Positions 1 to 9,600 are shown, numbered from the stretch's first letter. The stretch: DNA of 22,413 bases from Comamonadaceae bacterium UBA2334 (GCA_002344885.1 DDUQ01000132.1:11290-33702), one strand, 5' to 3'. Notes: a model not told the origin generated them from the letters alone. Program-made: numbers and translations.

Positions 1-1824
1 GTGTTCCACGACGACCAGCACGGCACGGCCATCATTTCCAGCGCCGCACTGCTGAACGGGCTGGAACTGGTGGGCAAAGCCATAGGCGATGTAAAGATTG
101 CCGTGTCGGGCGCAGGTGCTGCGGCAATAGCCTGCCTGGACGTGATGGTGGGCCTGGGTGCCACCCCCCGCAACATCTTCGTGTGCGACAGCAAAGGCGT
201 GATCTACCAGGGCCGCCCAGGCGGCTTCGACGAATCCAAGGCCCGCTATGCACAGGCCACCGACGCACGCACGCTGGCCGATGTGGTGATCGGTGCCGAT
301 GTGTTCCTGGGTTGCTCGGCCCCCGGCGTGATGACCGCCGACATGATGAAAACCATGGCCCCACGGCCCATCGTGCTGGCCCTGGCCAACCCGGAACCTG
401 AAATCCGCCCCGAGCTGGCCAAGGCGGTGCGGCCCGACTGCATCATTGCCACCGGCCGCTCCGACTACCCCAACCAGGTCAACAACGTCCTGTGCTTCCC
501 CTACATCTTCCGTGGCGCGCTGGACTGCGGTGCCACCAAGATCACCGAGGCCATGAAGCTGGCCTGCGTGCGCCAGATTGCAGACCTGGCCAAGGCTGAC
601 ATCAGCGAGGAAGTGGCCAGCGCCTACAAAGGCCAGGAGCTGACCTTCGGCCCCGACTACCTCATCCCGAAGCCGTTCGACACACGGTTGATTCTGCGCA
701 TTGCACCCGCCGTGGCACAAGCTGCTGCCGACAGCGGTGTGGCCGCACGCCCCATCACCGACATGGATGCCTACCGCGAAAGCCTGTCGCGCTTCGTGAC
801 GCAAACCGGGATCCTGATGCAGCCCATCTTCAACATCGCCAAGGCTGCGCCTGCCAACCTCAAGCGCGTGGCCTATGCAGACGGCGAAGACGAGCGCGCG
901 CTGCGCGCTGCACAAATGGCCATCGATGACCACCTGGCTCACCCCATCCTCATTGGTCGGCCCGGTGTGATCGCCTCCCGCATTGAAAAGGCTGGTTTGC
1001 GCATGCGCCTGGGTGTGGACGCGGACAACGTCAACCCCGAAGACGACCCGCGCTTCCGCACCTACTGGGAGACCTACCACCAGTTGATGAAGCGCAACGG
1101 TGCCAGCCCGGAAGTGGCCAAGGCGGCGGTGCGCCGCTCCAACACCATCATCGGCTCGCTGATGGTCAAGCTGGGCGATGCCGATGCACTCATCTGTGGT
1201 CTGGTCGGCTTGTACACCACGCACCTGGAACGTATCGACGCCATCCTGGGCAAAGGCGAAGGCTGCAAGCAATACGCTGCCGTGAATGCGCTGATGACCA
1301 ACAACGGCCCCCTGTTCATCACCGATACCTATGTGAACGAAGACCCCACAGCCGAGCAGCTGGCCGACATTGCCTACATGTCTGCACTGGAAATTCAGAA
1401 GTTCGGCATCACGCCCAAAGTCGCGTTCCTGTCGCACTCCAGCTACGGTTCATCCAAGCGTGCGTCGGCGCGCAAAATGCACCTGGCACGCGACATTTTT
1501 GTCGATCGTCACCCCGACATCGAGTGTGACGGCGAACTGCATGGCGATGCAGCCCTGCAGGAAGACATCCGCAACGCCTATGCCGCCGACAGCACCCTGA
1601 GCGGCTCAGCCAACTTGCTGGTGTGCCCCAACCTGGATGCGGCCAACATCCTTTACAACGTGCTGAAGACCACCACCAGTGGTGGCGTCACCGTGGGCCC
1701 GGTCCTGATGGGCACAGCCGCTACCGCCTACATCCTGACACCGGCGGCCACCGTGCGCCGGGTGCTGAACATGACCGCACTGGCCGTGGCCAGCGCCAGC
1801 ATGAAGGCGCGCGCAGCCGGTTGA
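1..1824 (+). CDS. maeB: NADP-dependent malic enzyme, hybrid MaeB type (5' truncated by window edge)
   Basis: Oxidative decarboxylation of malate to pyruvate with NAD(P)H production, in the cytoplasm. The 607 visible residues begin inside the enzyme at the conserved VFHDDQHGTA segment. The first base is therefore an internal codon, not a start, and I estimate about 150 N-terminal residues are missing. The Rossmann dinucleotide-binding loop GAGAAA is at visible residues 37-42, followed by the VCDSKG strand end; the ANPEPEI segment is also present. From about residue 275 to the end is a phosphotransacetylase-like domain (start PIFNIAKAAPANLKR, end TVGPVLMGTAATAYIL), which is typical of the long MaeB form. 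In that form the domain is usually a regulatory module that senses acetyl-CoA rather than an active transferase (family knowledge). The stop is TGA at 1822-1824, followed 51 bases later by a strong terminator. It has no evident functional link to the downstream operon. Confidence 0.95.
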   Translation: MFHDDQHGTAIISSAALLNGLELVGKAIGDVKIAVSGAGAAAIACLDVMVGLGATPRNIFVCDSKGVIYQGRPGGFDESKARYAQATDARTLADVVIGADVFLGCSAPGVMTADMMKTMAPRPIVLALANPEPEIRPELAKAVRPDCIIATGRSDYPNQVNNVLCFPYIFRGALDCGATKITEAMKLACVRQIADLAKADISEEVASAYKGQELTFGPDYLIPKPFDTRLILRIAPAVAQAAADSGVAARPITDMDAYRESLSRFVTQTGILMQPIFNIAKAAPANLKRVAYADGEDERALRAAQMAIDDHLAHPILIGRPGVIASRIEKAGLRMRLGVDADNVNPEDDPRFRTYWETYHQLMKRNGASPEVAKAAVRRSNTIIGSLMVKLGDADALICGLVGLYTTHLERIDAILGKGEGCKQYAAVNALMTNNGPLFITDTYVNEDPTAEQLADIAYMSALEIQKFGITPKVAFLSHSSYGSSKRASARKMHLARDIFVDRHPDIECDGELHGDAALQEDIRNAYAADSTLSGSANLLVCPNLDAANILYNVLKTTTSGGVTVGPVLMGTAATAYILTPAATVRRVLNMTALAVASASMKARAAG

Positions 1825-1875
1825 AACCTTGCCACGGACTGGCTCAACACTGGCCTGTCCAACCGGGCGCACCCC

Positions 1876-1903
1876 AAAAGCCATCCTGCCGGATGGCTTT
1901 TTT
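1876..1903 (+). terminator. Rho-independent terminator of maeB
   Basis: A perfect stem GCCATCC (1880-1886) / GGATGGC (1891-1897) with loop TGCC is extended by A-T pairs and followed by TTTTTT (1898-1903). It lies 51 bases after the maeB stop and separates maeB from the transporter operon. The A-run on the 5' side would let it work in both directions. Confidence 0.9.
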
Positions 1904-2061
1904 GTTCGTGTGCACAGTCCGAGGGCATCACATCCAAGCGCCATACGCACCAGTCCGAGGCAAACCCAACGCATCATGCACCGCTTTAGCACACACCGAC
2001 CCTTCACCAGGCGTTTCAAGGGTTTCCCTGCATGCCTGAAACTGCAAGATTGAAGACAATT

Positions 2062-2072
2062 TTGTATACCAA
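2062..2072 (+). promoter_or_regulatory. Candidate operator TTGTATACCAA upstream of the transporter operon
   Basis: The palindromic core GTATAC (2064-2069) is flanked by TT and CAA, giving a near-symmetric site like the TTGTATACAA class of operators bound by GntR/FCD-family repressors of catabolic operons (family knowledge). It lies 150 bases before the substrate-binding protein start. No GntR gene is in the window, so the assignment rests on sequence resemblance only. Confidence 0.35.
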
Positions 2073-2221
2073 TTTGTGTTCCATATAGGCGTACACCTTC
2101 GGTCTAATGCTGCTCCGAGCAACGGCCTGGGTCTGCAACCGAATGACAGGGAACCAGACTGGCATCGAATTTGCTTAAATCGTTTCAATCAGCTTCCTTT
2201 CGCCTGTCCACGGAGTCAACG

Positions 2222-3253
2222 ATGTCCAAACGCCCCTTCCTCAAAGCCACGGTTGCCGCCATTGCGCTGACGCTCTCAGGTGTCAGCCTGGCACAGAACA
2301 AGCCCATCAAGTTCCAGCTTGACTGGCGCTTCGAAGGCCCGTCCGCCCTGTTCCTGCAACCCCTGGCCAAGGGCTACTTCAAGGATGCCGGGCTGGACGT
2401 GACCATCGATGCCGGCAACGGCTCGGGCGCGACCGTGACACGGGTGGCCTCGGGCACCTACGACATGGGCTTTGCCGACATGGCCGCGCTGATGGAATTC
2501 CACGCCAACAACCCAGACGCGCCCAACAAGCCCGTGGCCGTGATGATGGTTTACAACAACACACCCGCTGCTGTGCTGGCGCTCAAGAAGTCGGGCATCA
2601 AAACACCTGCTGACCTGAACGGCAAGAAACTGGGTGCGCCTGTGTTTGACGCCGGTCGCAAAGCTTTCCCCATTTTCGAGAAGGCCAACAACGTGACCAA
2701 CGTCACGTGGACCGCCATGGACCCTCCCCTGCGTGAAACCATGCTGGTGCGTGGCGACATTGATGCCATCACCGGCTTCTCGTTCACCTCGCTGCTGAAC
2801 CTGGAAGCCCGTGGTGTGAAGACAGAAGACATCGTGGTGATGCCCTATGCCGACTTTGGCGTGAAGCTGTACGGCAACGCCATCATCGTCAGCCCGAAAA
2901 TGCTGAAAGAAAACGGCCCCGCCGTGAAAGCCTTCCTCGCTGCATTCGCCAAGGGTGCCAAAGACGTGATGGCCGATCCGAAGTCTTCCGTGGCGCTGGT
3001 CAAGGCACGTGATGGCATCATCAATGCCGACCTGGAAGCCCGCCGCCTGCAACTGGCCATCGACTCTGTGGTGGCCAGCCCCGATGCGCGCAAGGAAGGC
3101 TTTGGCCGCATCAACGAAGCACGCATGGCCCTGATGGCCAGCCAGGTTTCGGATGCCTACAAAACCAAAAACCGCGTCGACGTGAAAGCGGTGTGGGACG
3201 GCTCCGTCCTGCCCGATGCCGCCGTGCTCGACATCCTGCCCAAGAAGAAGTAA
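2222..3253 (+). CDS. ABC transporter substrate-binding protein, NMT1/THI5-like
   Basis: Periplasmic binding protein of an importer in the nitrate/sulfonate/taurine/pyrimidine-precursor superfamily. The chosen ATG (2222) has GGAG at 2212-2215 and begins a clean signal peptide: MSKR, a hydrophobic stretch to residue 20, and a likely cleavage after SLA (residue 24). An upstream in-frame start at 2171 would add 17 residues before the signal peptide and is unlikely. The mature protein opens with IKFQLDWRFEGPSALFLQPL and AKGYFKDAGLDV, the usual NMT1 opening, and continues with the GSGATVTRVASGTYDMGFADM segment pattern. At 343 residues it is of normal length. The ligand cannot be read from sequence. 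The downstream deaminase and ureD suggest a nitrogenous compound such as a purine, pyrimidine or amide, which is inference. First gene of a run with its ATPase, permease, deaminase and ureD. Confidence 0.9.
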   Translation: MSKRPFLKATVAAIALTLSGVSLAQNKPIKFQLDWRFEGPSALFLQPLAKGYFKDAGLDVTIDAGNGSGATVTRVASGTYDMGFADMAALMEFHANNPDAPNKPVAVMMVYNNTPAAVLALKKSGIKTPADLNGKKLGAPVFDAGRKAFPIFEKANNVTNVTWTAMDPPLRETMLVRGDIDAITGFSFTSLLNLEARGVKTEDIVVMPYADFGVKLYGNAIIVSPKMLKENGPAVKAFLAAFAKGAKDVMADPKSSVALVKARDGIINADLEARRLQLAIDSVVASPDARKEGFGRINEARMALMASQVSDAYKTKNRVDVKAVWDGSVLPDAAVLDILPKKK

Positions 3254-3349
3254 GGCCAACGCCTGATCCATGGCCAGCCGCCCCGGCAAGGGGTGCCTGG
3301 CCATTCATTTGGGTTGAAGCAACCCGTTTCGCACACTCCGGAGCTCGAC

Positions 3350-4192
3350 ATGTCTGACACCCCTGCTGCCACCGACACGGCTTTTGTGGACTTCCGCAAA
3401 GTCTGGCTGGCCTACAACGATGACCTGCATGCCAAAGGCATTTTTGCGGTGGAAGACATCAACCTGCAGGTGCAGCAAGGGGAATTCATTGCCATCGTGG
3501 GCCCGTCAGGCTGTGGCAAATCGACCTTCATGAAGCTCACCACCGGGCTGAAACGCCCCAGCAAGGGGCAGATTTTTGTGGATGGCAAACAGGTGGACGG
3601 CCCCTTGAAGATTTCCGGCATGGCCTTCCAGGCACCCTCGCTGTTGCCCTGGCGCACCACGCTCGACAACGTGCTGCTGCCGCTTGAAATCGTCGAGCCG
3701 CACCGCAGCCAATTCAAGGCCAAACGCAAGGAATACGAAGCCCGCGCCAGCGCACTGCTGGCCAGTGTGGGCCTGGGCGGCATGGAACAGAAGTTTCCCT
3801 GGCAGTTGTCGGGGGGCATGCAGCAGCGCGCCAGTATCTGCCGCGCACTGATCCATGAGCCCAAAATGCTGCTGCTGGACGAACCGTTCGGCGCGCTCGA
3901 TGCCTTCACCCGCGAAGAACTGTGGTGCACGCTGCGCGATTTGCAAGCGGCTCAGAAATTCAACGTCATCCTGGTCACGCACGACCTGCGTGAAAGCGTC
4001 TTCCTGGCTGACACCGTGTATGTGATGAGCAAGGGGCCCGGCCGGTTTGTGGTGAAACGCCACATCGATCTGCCCCGCCCGCGTGACCTGGAAATCACCT
4101 ACACCCCCGAGTTCACCGACATCGTGCACGAACTGCGTGGCCACATCGGTGCCATGCGCAAGACCGGTGCATCGGCCGCCATCAACCAGTAA
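3350..4192 (+). CDS. ABC transporter ATP-binding protein (TauB/SsuB/NrtD type)
   Basis: Cytoplasmic ATPase energising the importer encoded by the flanking genes. Walker A GPSGCGKST is at residues 51-59, the Q-loop glutamine in FQAP at 93-96, the ABC signature LSGGMQQ at 153-159 and Walker B MLLLDEP at 173-179, with the switch histidine in VTHDLRES further on. All catalytic motifs are intact. The start at ATG 3350 is chosen because GGAG (3340-3343) lies 6 bases upstream; an in-frame start at 3293 would add 19 unlikely residues and lacks this site. The 280-residue length suits the family. The 96-base gap from the binding-protein gene contains no obvious terminator, and the permease follows after 15 bases, so co-transcription is expected. 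Specificity follows that of the binding protein and is unknown. Confidence 0.93.
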   Translation: MSDTPAATDTAFVDFRKVWLAYNDDLHAKGIFAVEDINLQVQQGEFIAIVGPSGCGKSTFMKLTTGLKRPSKGQIFVDGKQVDGPLKISGMAFQAPSLLPWRTTLDNVLLPLEIVEPHRSQFKAKRKEYEARASALLASVGLGGMEQKFPWQLSGGMQQRASICRALIHEPKMLLLDEPFGALDAFTREELWCTLRDLQAAQKFNVILVTHDLRESVFLADTVYVMSKGPGRFVVKRHIDLPRPRDLEITYTPEFTDIVHELRGHIGAMRKTGASAAINQ

Positions 4193-4207
4193 ACCCAGGA
4201 GCGAGTC

Positions 4208-4975
4208 ATGAACAGAAAACAGCAGGAAGCCTGGGCACCCTGGGTACTGATGGCCGCCACCATCATCCTGTGGCAGATCATCTGCTCGGCCTTCAACGTG
4301 TCGGAGTTCATTTTCCCCAGTCCGATGCGCATCCTGGAGCAGACCATCGAGCACAGCAGCACCATCGCCGGCCATGCCTGGCGGACGTTCTGGGTGACGA
4401 TGGTCGGGTTTGCCATCGCCATCGTGGTGGGGGTGCTGTTGGGCTTTCTCATTGGCAGCTCACGCCTCGCCTATGCCGCCATGTACCCGCTGATGACCGC
4501 CTTCAACGCGCTGCCCAAGGCCGCATTCGTTCCCATTCTGGTGGTGTGGTTCGGCATCGGGGTGGGGCCCGCCGTGCTGACCGCCTTTCTCATCAGCTTC
4601 TTCCCCATCATGGTGAACATCGCCACCGGTCTGGCCACATTGGAGCCCGAACTGGAAGACGTGCTGCGCGTGCTGGGTGCCAAACGCTGGGATGTGCTGA
4701 CGAAGGTGGGCCTGCCCCGTTCCATGCCCTATTTCTACGGCTCGCTGAAAGTGGCCATCACGCTGGCCTTCGTGGGCACCACGGTGTCTGAAATGACGGC
4801 GTCTGACCAAGGCATTGGCTACCTGCTGATTTCTGCCGGATCATCCATGCAGATGGGCCTGGCCTTCAGCGGCCTGCTGGTGGTCGGCGTCATGGCCATG
4901 CTGATGTACGAATTGTTCAGCTACGTGGAAAAGCACACCACTGCCTGGGCCCACTGGGGCTCGCAGGGTGAATGA
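4208..4975 (+). CDS. ABC transporter permease (TauC/SsuC/NrtB type)
   Basis: Inner-membrane channel subunit of the same importer. The 255-residue protein has about six hydrophobic segments, beginning with APWVLMAATIILWQIICSAF and ending near residue 240. The cytoplasmic EAA-type coupling loop is around residues 150-170 (EDVLRVLGAKRWDVLTKVGL), which contacts the ATPase. The ATG at 4208 has an excellent AGGAG at 4197-4201 with a 6-base spacer. The 15-base gap from the ATPase stop supports one transcript. BPD_transp_1 membership is clear; as with the other subunits the substrate is not readable from sequence. The deaminase gene starts 65 bases after the stop. Confidence 0.93.
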   Translation: MNRKQQEAWAPWVLMAATIILWQIICSAFNVSEFIFPSPMRILEQTIEHSSTIAGHAWRTFWVTMVGFAIAIVVGVLLGFLIGSSRLAYAAMYPLMTAFNALPKAAFVPILVVWFGIGVGPAVLTAFLISFFPIMVNIATGLATLEPELEDVLRVLGAKRWDVLTKVGLPRSMPYFYGSLKVAITLAFVGTTVSEMTASDQGIGYLLISAGSSMQMGLAFSGLLVVGVMAMLMYELFSYVEKHTTAWAHWGSQGE

Positions 4976-5040
4976 GCCGATGACCCGAGCCTGGGAGACC
5001 ATCAGATTGGCTGAAACAGTGCCCAAATGAAAAACCTGAC

Positions 5041-5550
5041 ATGCTGATACTGCCTCGCGCCCTGACACCAGAACAAGTGCATCGTCACCTGCTACACGCC
5101 GATGCTGTGGCGCGTCGCGCCATGGCCATGGGCCGCCACCCGTTCGGTGCGGTGCTGGTCGCGCCCGACGGCGAAACGGTGCTGGCAGAGCAAGGCAACA
5201 TCGACACCGTGCAACATGCCGAAGCCACACTGGCCCGCAATGTGTCGCTGACCTACCCGTCTGACTACCTGTGGCAATGCACACTGGTCAGCACCTTCGA
5301 GCCCTGCGCCATGTGCACCGGGACGATCTACTGGACAAACATCGGCCACATCGTGTACGGTGCAAGCGAGGAAGCCTTGCTGGCCCTCACCGGCAACCAC
5401 CCCGACAACCCCACCCTCAGCCTGCCCTGCCGCGACGTGGTGGCACGGGGCCAGAAACCGATGCGCATCACCGGCCCCGTGCCAGAACTGGCCGACCGTC
5501 TGGTGGCCACACACCGCGATTTCTGGCAGCAGGGCGTTGCCGCTGCCTGA
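5041..5550 (+). CDS. Nucleoside/nucleobase deaminase, CMP/dCMP-type zinc enzyme
   Basis: Cytoplasmic zinc-dependent hydrolytic deaminase that would release ammonia from an amino-purine, amino-pyrimidine or related ring. The catalytic HAE is at residues 59-61 (zinc-binding His and proton-shuttle Glu) and the zinc-binding PCAMC at 88-92. The HPFGAVLV segment (33-40) and the TGTIYWTNIGHIVYGAS segment match the guanine deaminase / TadA-like branch. At 169 residues it is a complete single-domain enzyme. The substrate could be guanine, guanosine, cytosine or a non-canonical base; sequence alone does not decide. It follows the transporter permease by 65 bases and precedes ureD by 34, which implies a role in using the imported compound as a nitrogen source. 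The start at 5041 lacks a strong Shine-Dalgarno site, but no better in-frame start was seen. Confidence 0.88.
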   Translation: MLILPRALTPEQVHRHLLHADAVARRAMAMGRHPFGAVLVAPDGETVLAEQGNIDTVQHAEATLARNVSLTYPSDYLWQCTLVSTFEPCAMCTGTIYWTNIGHIVYGASEEALLALTGNHPDNPTLSLPCRDVVARGQKPMRITGPVPELADRLVATHRDFWQQGVAAA

Positions 5551-5584
5551 GTCATTTGACGCGGCCGGACTCTGTTTGAAGTGC

Positions 5585-6415
5585 ATGCCCTGGCACGCCA
5601 CGCTCCGCCTGGACTACCGCACTCACGGTGGACGCAGCCTGTTGGCCTTTGAGCACGACGGGCCCTTGCGCGTGCTCAAAAGCCTGTATCCCGAAGGACC
5701 GGGCGTTTGCCACAGCGTGCTGGTGCACCCACCCGGCGGGCTGGTGGGGGGCGATGAGTTGGACATCAGCGTGCTGGTCCGCTCGGGTGCGCATGCGCTG
5801 GTCAGCTCGCCGGGGGCCACCCGCTTTTACCGCTCCAACGGCGCGCCGGCCACCCAACGGGTGGCCATTCAGTTGCAAGCAGATGCCCGCCTGGAGTGGC
5901 TGCCGCTGGAGGCCATCGCCTACGACGGCTGTGACGCCCGCAACCACATGAGTTTCCAGCTGGAACCAGGCGCGGAGATGCTGGCATGGGACATCACCGC
6001 CCTAGGACTGCCCGCCACCGGGCAGGCATTTGCCAGCGGCAGCGTGCACCAGCGGCTGCACTGGCCGGGCATCTGGCTGGAAGAAGGCCACCTGCAGGCC
6101 ACCGATACCCGGCTGCTGCAGTCGCCACTGGGGCTGGCAGGCCACCGCTGCCTGGCCACGCTGGTATTGGCCACCGGCACGCACATGTCTGCAGCCCGAC
6201 AAGCGGCCCTGCTGGAGGCAGTACGGGCGAAGATTGCACCGCATCCTCTGGCGGCCACCACCGGTGCCACCTGCCCCAATGCCCACATGCTGGTGGTGCG
6301 TGTCCTGGCCCCTCTGGTCGAGCCTGCCATGGCGCTGTGCCAGCAGTTGCGCGGCGCATTGCGTGAACAGGCGTGGGGGCTGGCCGCCAGCCCTCCCCGC
6401 ATCTGGAACGTCTGA
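5585..6415 (+). CDS. ureD: Urease accessory protein UreD
   Basis: Chaperone that binds apo-urease and, with UreF and UreG, delivers nickel to the active site. Family features seen are the opening WHATLRLDYR, HPPGGLVGGDEL around residues 48-59, SSPGATRFYRSNG and the C-terminal PPRIWNV. The 276 residues are full length. The ATG at 5585 fits the usual UreD N-terminus; an in-frame TTG at 5576 is an alternative and neither has a clear ribosome site. An open frame extends upstream into the deaminase gene but is out of register with known UreD. It lies 34 bases after the deaminase stop, so it is probably the last gene of the transporter operon. In relatives ureD normally opens a ureDABCEFG cluster; here it is followed by a c-di-GMP gene and no urease subunit is in view. 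Confidence 0.93.
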   Translation: MPWHATLRLDYRTHGGRSLLAFEHDGPLRVLKSLYPEGPGVCHSVLVHPPGGLVGGDELDISVLVRSGAHALVSSPGATRFYRSNGAPATQRVAIQLQADARLEWLPLEAIAYDGCDARNHMSFQLEPGAEMLAWDITALGLPATGQAFASGSVHQRLHWPGIWLEEGHLQATDTRLLQSPLGLAGHRCLATLVLATGTHMSAARQAALLEAVRAKIAPHPLAATTGATCPNAHMLVVRVLAPLVEPAMALCQQLRGALREQAWGLAASPPRIWNV

Positions 6416-6426
6416 CCTTCCCACTG

Positions 6427-6483
6427 GGCTGAAATTTCTTCTCGGGACTGCGAATGCCGTGGCTGTGCCGAAAGTTTTCAGCC
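6427..6483 (+). repeat. Inverted repeat in the leader of the GGDEF/EAL gene
   Basis: GGCTGAAA (6427-6434) and TTTCAGCC (6476-6483) are perfect 8-base arms, with a shorter TCGG/CCGA pair nested inside. It lies just after ureD and 130 bases before the TTG start. There is no U-run, so a classical terminator is unlikely. It could be a leader structure or chance. Confidence 0.35.
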
Positions 6484-6601
6484 GATGTGCTGTCGATCTT
6501 CTGAAGATGTGCTGCCGCAGGCTGGTAGCATCAGCGGTGAGAAAAAAATCACATCGGTGTTGTCGATGGGCTTCACACGACAGGCATCTCGCATGCCACC
6601 T

Positions 6602-6608
6602 GGGAGGG
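6602..6608 (+). promoter_or_regulatory. Shine-Dalgarno site deciding a TTG start at 6613
   Basis: GGGAGGG ends 4 bases before TTG 6613, and the core GGAGG is 5 bases away. The next in-frame ATG (6691) would remove the signal peptide, so the TTG start is preferred. Confidence 0.7.
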
Positions 6609-6612
6609 CATT

Positions 6613-9600
6613 TTGATCAGACGGTTCACAAGGCGGGGTTTGCTGGCGGCTGGCATTTGCCTGGCCGCCGTGCTGCCGTGGCACACCGCCATGGGCCAGT
6701 CTGCCGCGACCGACCCGGACAAACCACTGGTGCTGGGGGTGTTTGCCTTCAGGCCCAAGCCCATCATCGAAGATCGTTTTGCGCCGTTGGCACGGTACCT
6801 GACCGAACATCTCGATGGGCGCGTGGTCAAAGTGATGCCCCTGTCGAGCGACGAACTGGCCGACGGCATCCGCCGTCAGACCGTTGACTTTGTGCTGACC
6901 AACCCCTCCCACTTTGTCGAACTGCGTGAAAGCCAGCTGCTGTCGGGGGCCCTCGCAACCATGGTGCCCCGTCAGAACCAGCAGGCCATTCACGGCATCG
7001 GTGGTGTGATCATCCGCCGCGCCGAACGCACCGACTTGCGCAACCTGGCCAACCTGGAAAACACCCGAATCGCCATTGCGGGCAAAAATTTCCTGGGTAC
7101 CTACATGGCACCTGCTGCCGAGCTGCTGCGGGCGGGCATCGACCTCACATCCATCACCTGGGTCGAGACCACCCAACCGGTGGATCAGGTCATCACCTCG
7201 GTGCTGGATCGCAAGGCCGATGCCGGCTTCGTGCGCACCGGTGTGCTTGAAGACCTGATATCGGAAGGCAAGCTCCGGGCCGGCGAACTGGCCATCATTC
7301 ATCCACAGATTCACCCCGGCTTCGGTTTTCTGGCGTCCACTCGCCTGTACCCGGAGTGGCCGTTTCTGGCCGTGCGCCATGTGGACGACAACATCAGCCG
7401 GGTCGTCTCCAAAGCGCTGTTTGCGCTGAAGCCCCATGACCCGGCCGCCCAGGCCGCAAGCCTGTATGGCTTCACAATACCGGCAGACTATGCCCCCGTT
7501 GAAAAGAGCATGCGCGACCTGCGCATGCCACCCTATGACCAAGCGCCCCCCTTCAACTGGGCCGATGTGTGGGCTCAGTACGGCGAATGGGTGGCCGCCT
7601 TGTTGGCACTGGCCGGTGCCACCACGCTGCTCAGTGGCGGACTGGTGTGGCACCGTCGGCGCTTGCTGCTGACCCAACGCAAGCTGGGCGAAGAACACCG
7701 GCAGCTGGTCACCCAGACCGAACGCCTCAACTACCTGATGGACTCCAGCCCGGTGATGTTTTACACCTTGCGCGTCAGCCGCCATCAGACCGAACCCACC
7801 TGGGTGGGCAGCAATATCGAACGCCTGCTGGGCTACACACCCGAGCAGGCCATGGAGCTGGACTGGTGGCGCTCCCACCTTCACCCTGACGACCGCGAGC
7901 AGGCCCTGGCCGACATGCGCCAACTGCACCTCACCGGGCATGTGCGGCAAACCTACCGGTTTGCAGACACGCAGGGCAACTACCGCTGGTTTGACAACGA
8001 GGTTCGCCTGCTCAACACACAGTCGGGGCAGATGGAAGCGCTCGGCGTGTGGCGGGATGTCACCGTCGAAAAAGAAAGCGACGACGAACTGAAACTCGCA
8101 GCCAGCGTGTTCGGCAACAGCTATGACGGCATCATCATCACCGACGCGCAACACCACATCGTCGACACCAACCCCGCCTTTACCCGCATCACGGGACTGA
8201 CCGAAGACGACGTGCGCGGCCGCTCGTTGGTCTCATTGGCCCGCGCCGAAGACACCCAGCAGGCCGAACTGCTCGCCGACATGCCCCACTGGCTGGCCGA
8301 GCACGGCCACTGGCAAGGCGAACTGGTGCTGCAAAGTGCGCACGCCAACCCACTGGTGTGCGCACTGGCCGTCTCTGCCGTGCGCAACAGCCGGGGCGAG
8401 GTGGCACACCATGTGGCCGTGTTCTCGGACATCAGCCACATCAAGGCGCACCAGGCTGAGCTGGACCGACTGGCCCATTACGACCCGCTGACCGGCATCC
8501 CCAACCGCCGCATGCTGCTCGACAGGTTGCTGCAGGCCATCGAGCGCGCGCGACGCGGAGGGCACGCGCTGGCCGTGTGCTACCTCGACCTGGACGATTT
8601 CAAGCCCGTCAACGACCGGCTGGGACACGCCGTGGGCGACCAGTTGCTCATCACCATCACCCGCCGCCTGCAACAGGCCCTTCGCACCCACGACACGCTG
8701 GCCCGGTTGGGGGGTGACGAATTCGTGCTGTTGCTGACCGACCTGGCCCAACCTAACGAATGGCAATCGGTCATGGACCGGGTGCTGGCGGCTGTGCAGC
8801 AACCCGTGAGCCTGGCCAACACGTCGGCCACCGTGTCAGCCAGCATCGGGGTGACCGTTTTTCCGGACGACCACAGCGATGCCGATGCTCTGCTGCGTCA
8901 CGCCGACCAGGCCATGTACCAGGCCAAGCAAGCCGGACGCAACCGTTACCACCTGTTCGACATGGCGCAGGACAAGGAAGTACAGGTTCAGCGCGCCCAG
9001 CATGCCCGGCTGGAACAGGCCTTGCTGGCTGGCGAACTGCGGCTGTTCTACCAACCCAAGGTTGACCTGGAAACCGGGCAGGTGGTGGGTGCGGAGGCGC
9101 TGGTGCGCTGGCAACACCCCGAGCAGGGGCTGCTGGCCCCCGGCGCATTCCTGTGGCAACTGACCGGGACGCCACTGGAAATCAGCCTGGGTGAATGGGT
9201 GGTGGAAACGGCATTGGCCCAACTGATGCAATGGAAGGCGACCCTGCCGGGCTTTCCGCCCGATTTCTGCATCAGTGTCAACCTGAGCGGGCACCAGTTG
9301 CTCAAACCGGGCTTCCAAGCTTGGCTGCAAAATGTGCTGCAGCGCTTCCCCAGCATCGGTGCAGGTGAGCTGGAGCTGGAGATACTGGAAAGTGCGGCCC
9401 TGGCCGACATGGACCGGGCTGCCGAGGTGATGACCGAATGCCGTGCCATGGGCGTGCGCTTTGCACTGGACGACTTTGGCACCGGCTATTCCTCGTTGGC
9501 TTACTTCCGCACCCTGCCGGTGGACGTCATCAAGATCGACCAGAGCTTTGTGCGCGACATGCTGCAGGACACCGACGACATGGGCATCGTCCAGAGCGTG

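Larger units (their letters stand above)
1825..2221. other. 397-base intergenic region, maeB to transporter operon
   Basis: No convincing gene is present. It holds the maeB terminator, a 10-base direct repeat CAGTCCGAGG at 1915-1924 and 1951-1960 (36 bases apart), a 6-base inverted repeat GTTTCA/TGAAAC at 2013-2018 and 2037-2042, the palindromic element TTGTATACCAA at 2062-2072, and a GGCGTA half-site at 2088-2093. The last 160 bases are AT-richer than the surroundings and should contain the promoter of the five-gene operon. I could not pick a convincing -35/-10 pair by eye. Confidence 0.7.

Noticed and set aside
1..30. GTG at position 1 as the start of the malic enzyme gene
   Set aside because: The encoded VFHDDQHGTA segment is internal to malic enzymes, so the true start lies before the window.
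2276..3304. A 342-codon minus-strand frame opposite the substrate-binding protein
   Set aside because: Shadow of a real gene, with the same His/Gly-rich composition as the other reverse frames.
6416..6612. c-di-GMP or guanidine riboswitch upstream of signalling or nitrogen genes
   Set aside because: None of the conserved riboswitch core sequences I know was seen here or in 1825-2221.
6478..8157. A 559-codon open frame on the minus strand
   Set aside because: It lies opposite the PhnD/PAS part of the GGDEF/EAL gene, whose translation is clearly a known domain series. The reverse translation is His/Gly/Gln-rich and matches no family, as expected of GC-rich shadow frames.
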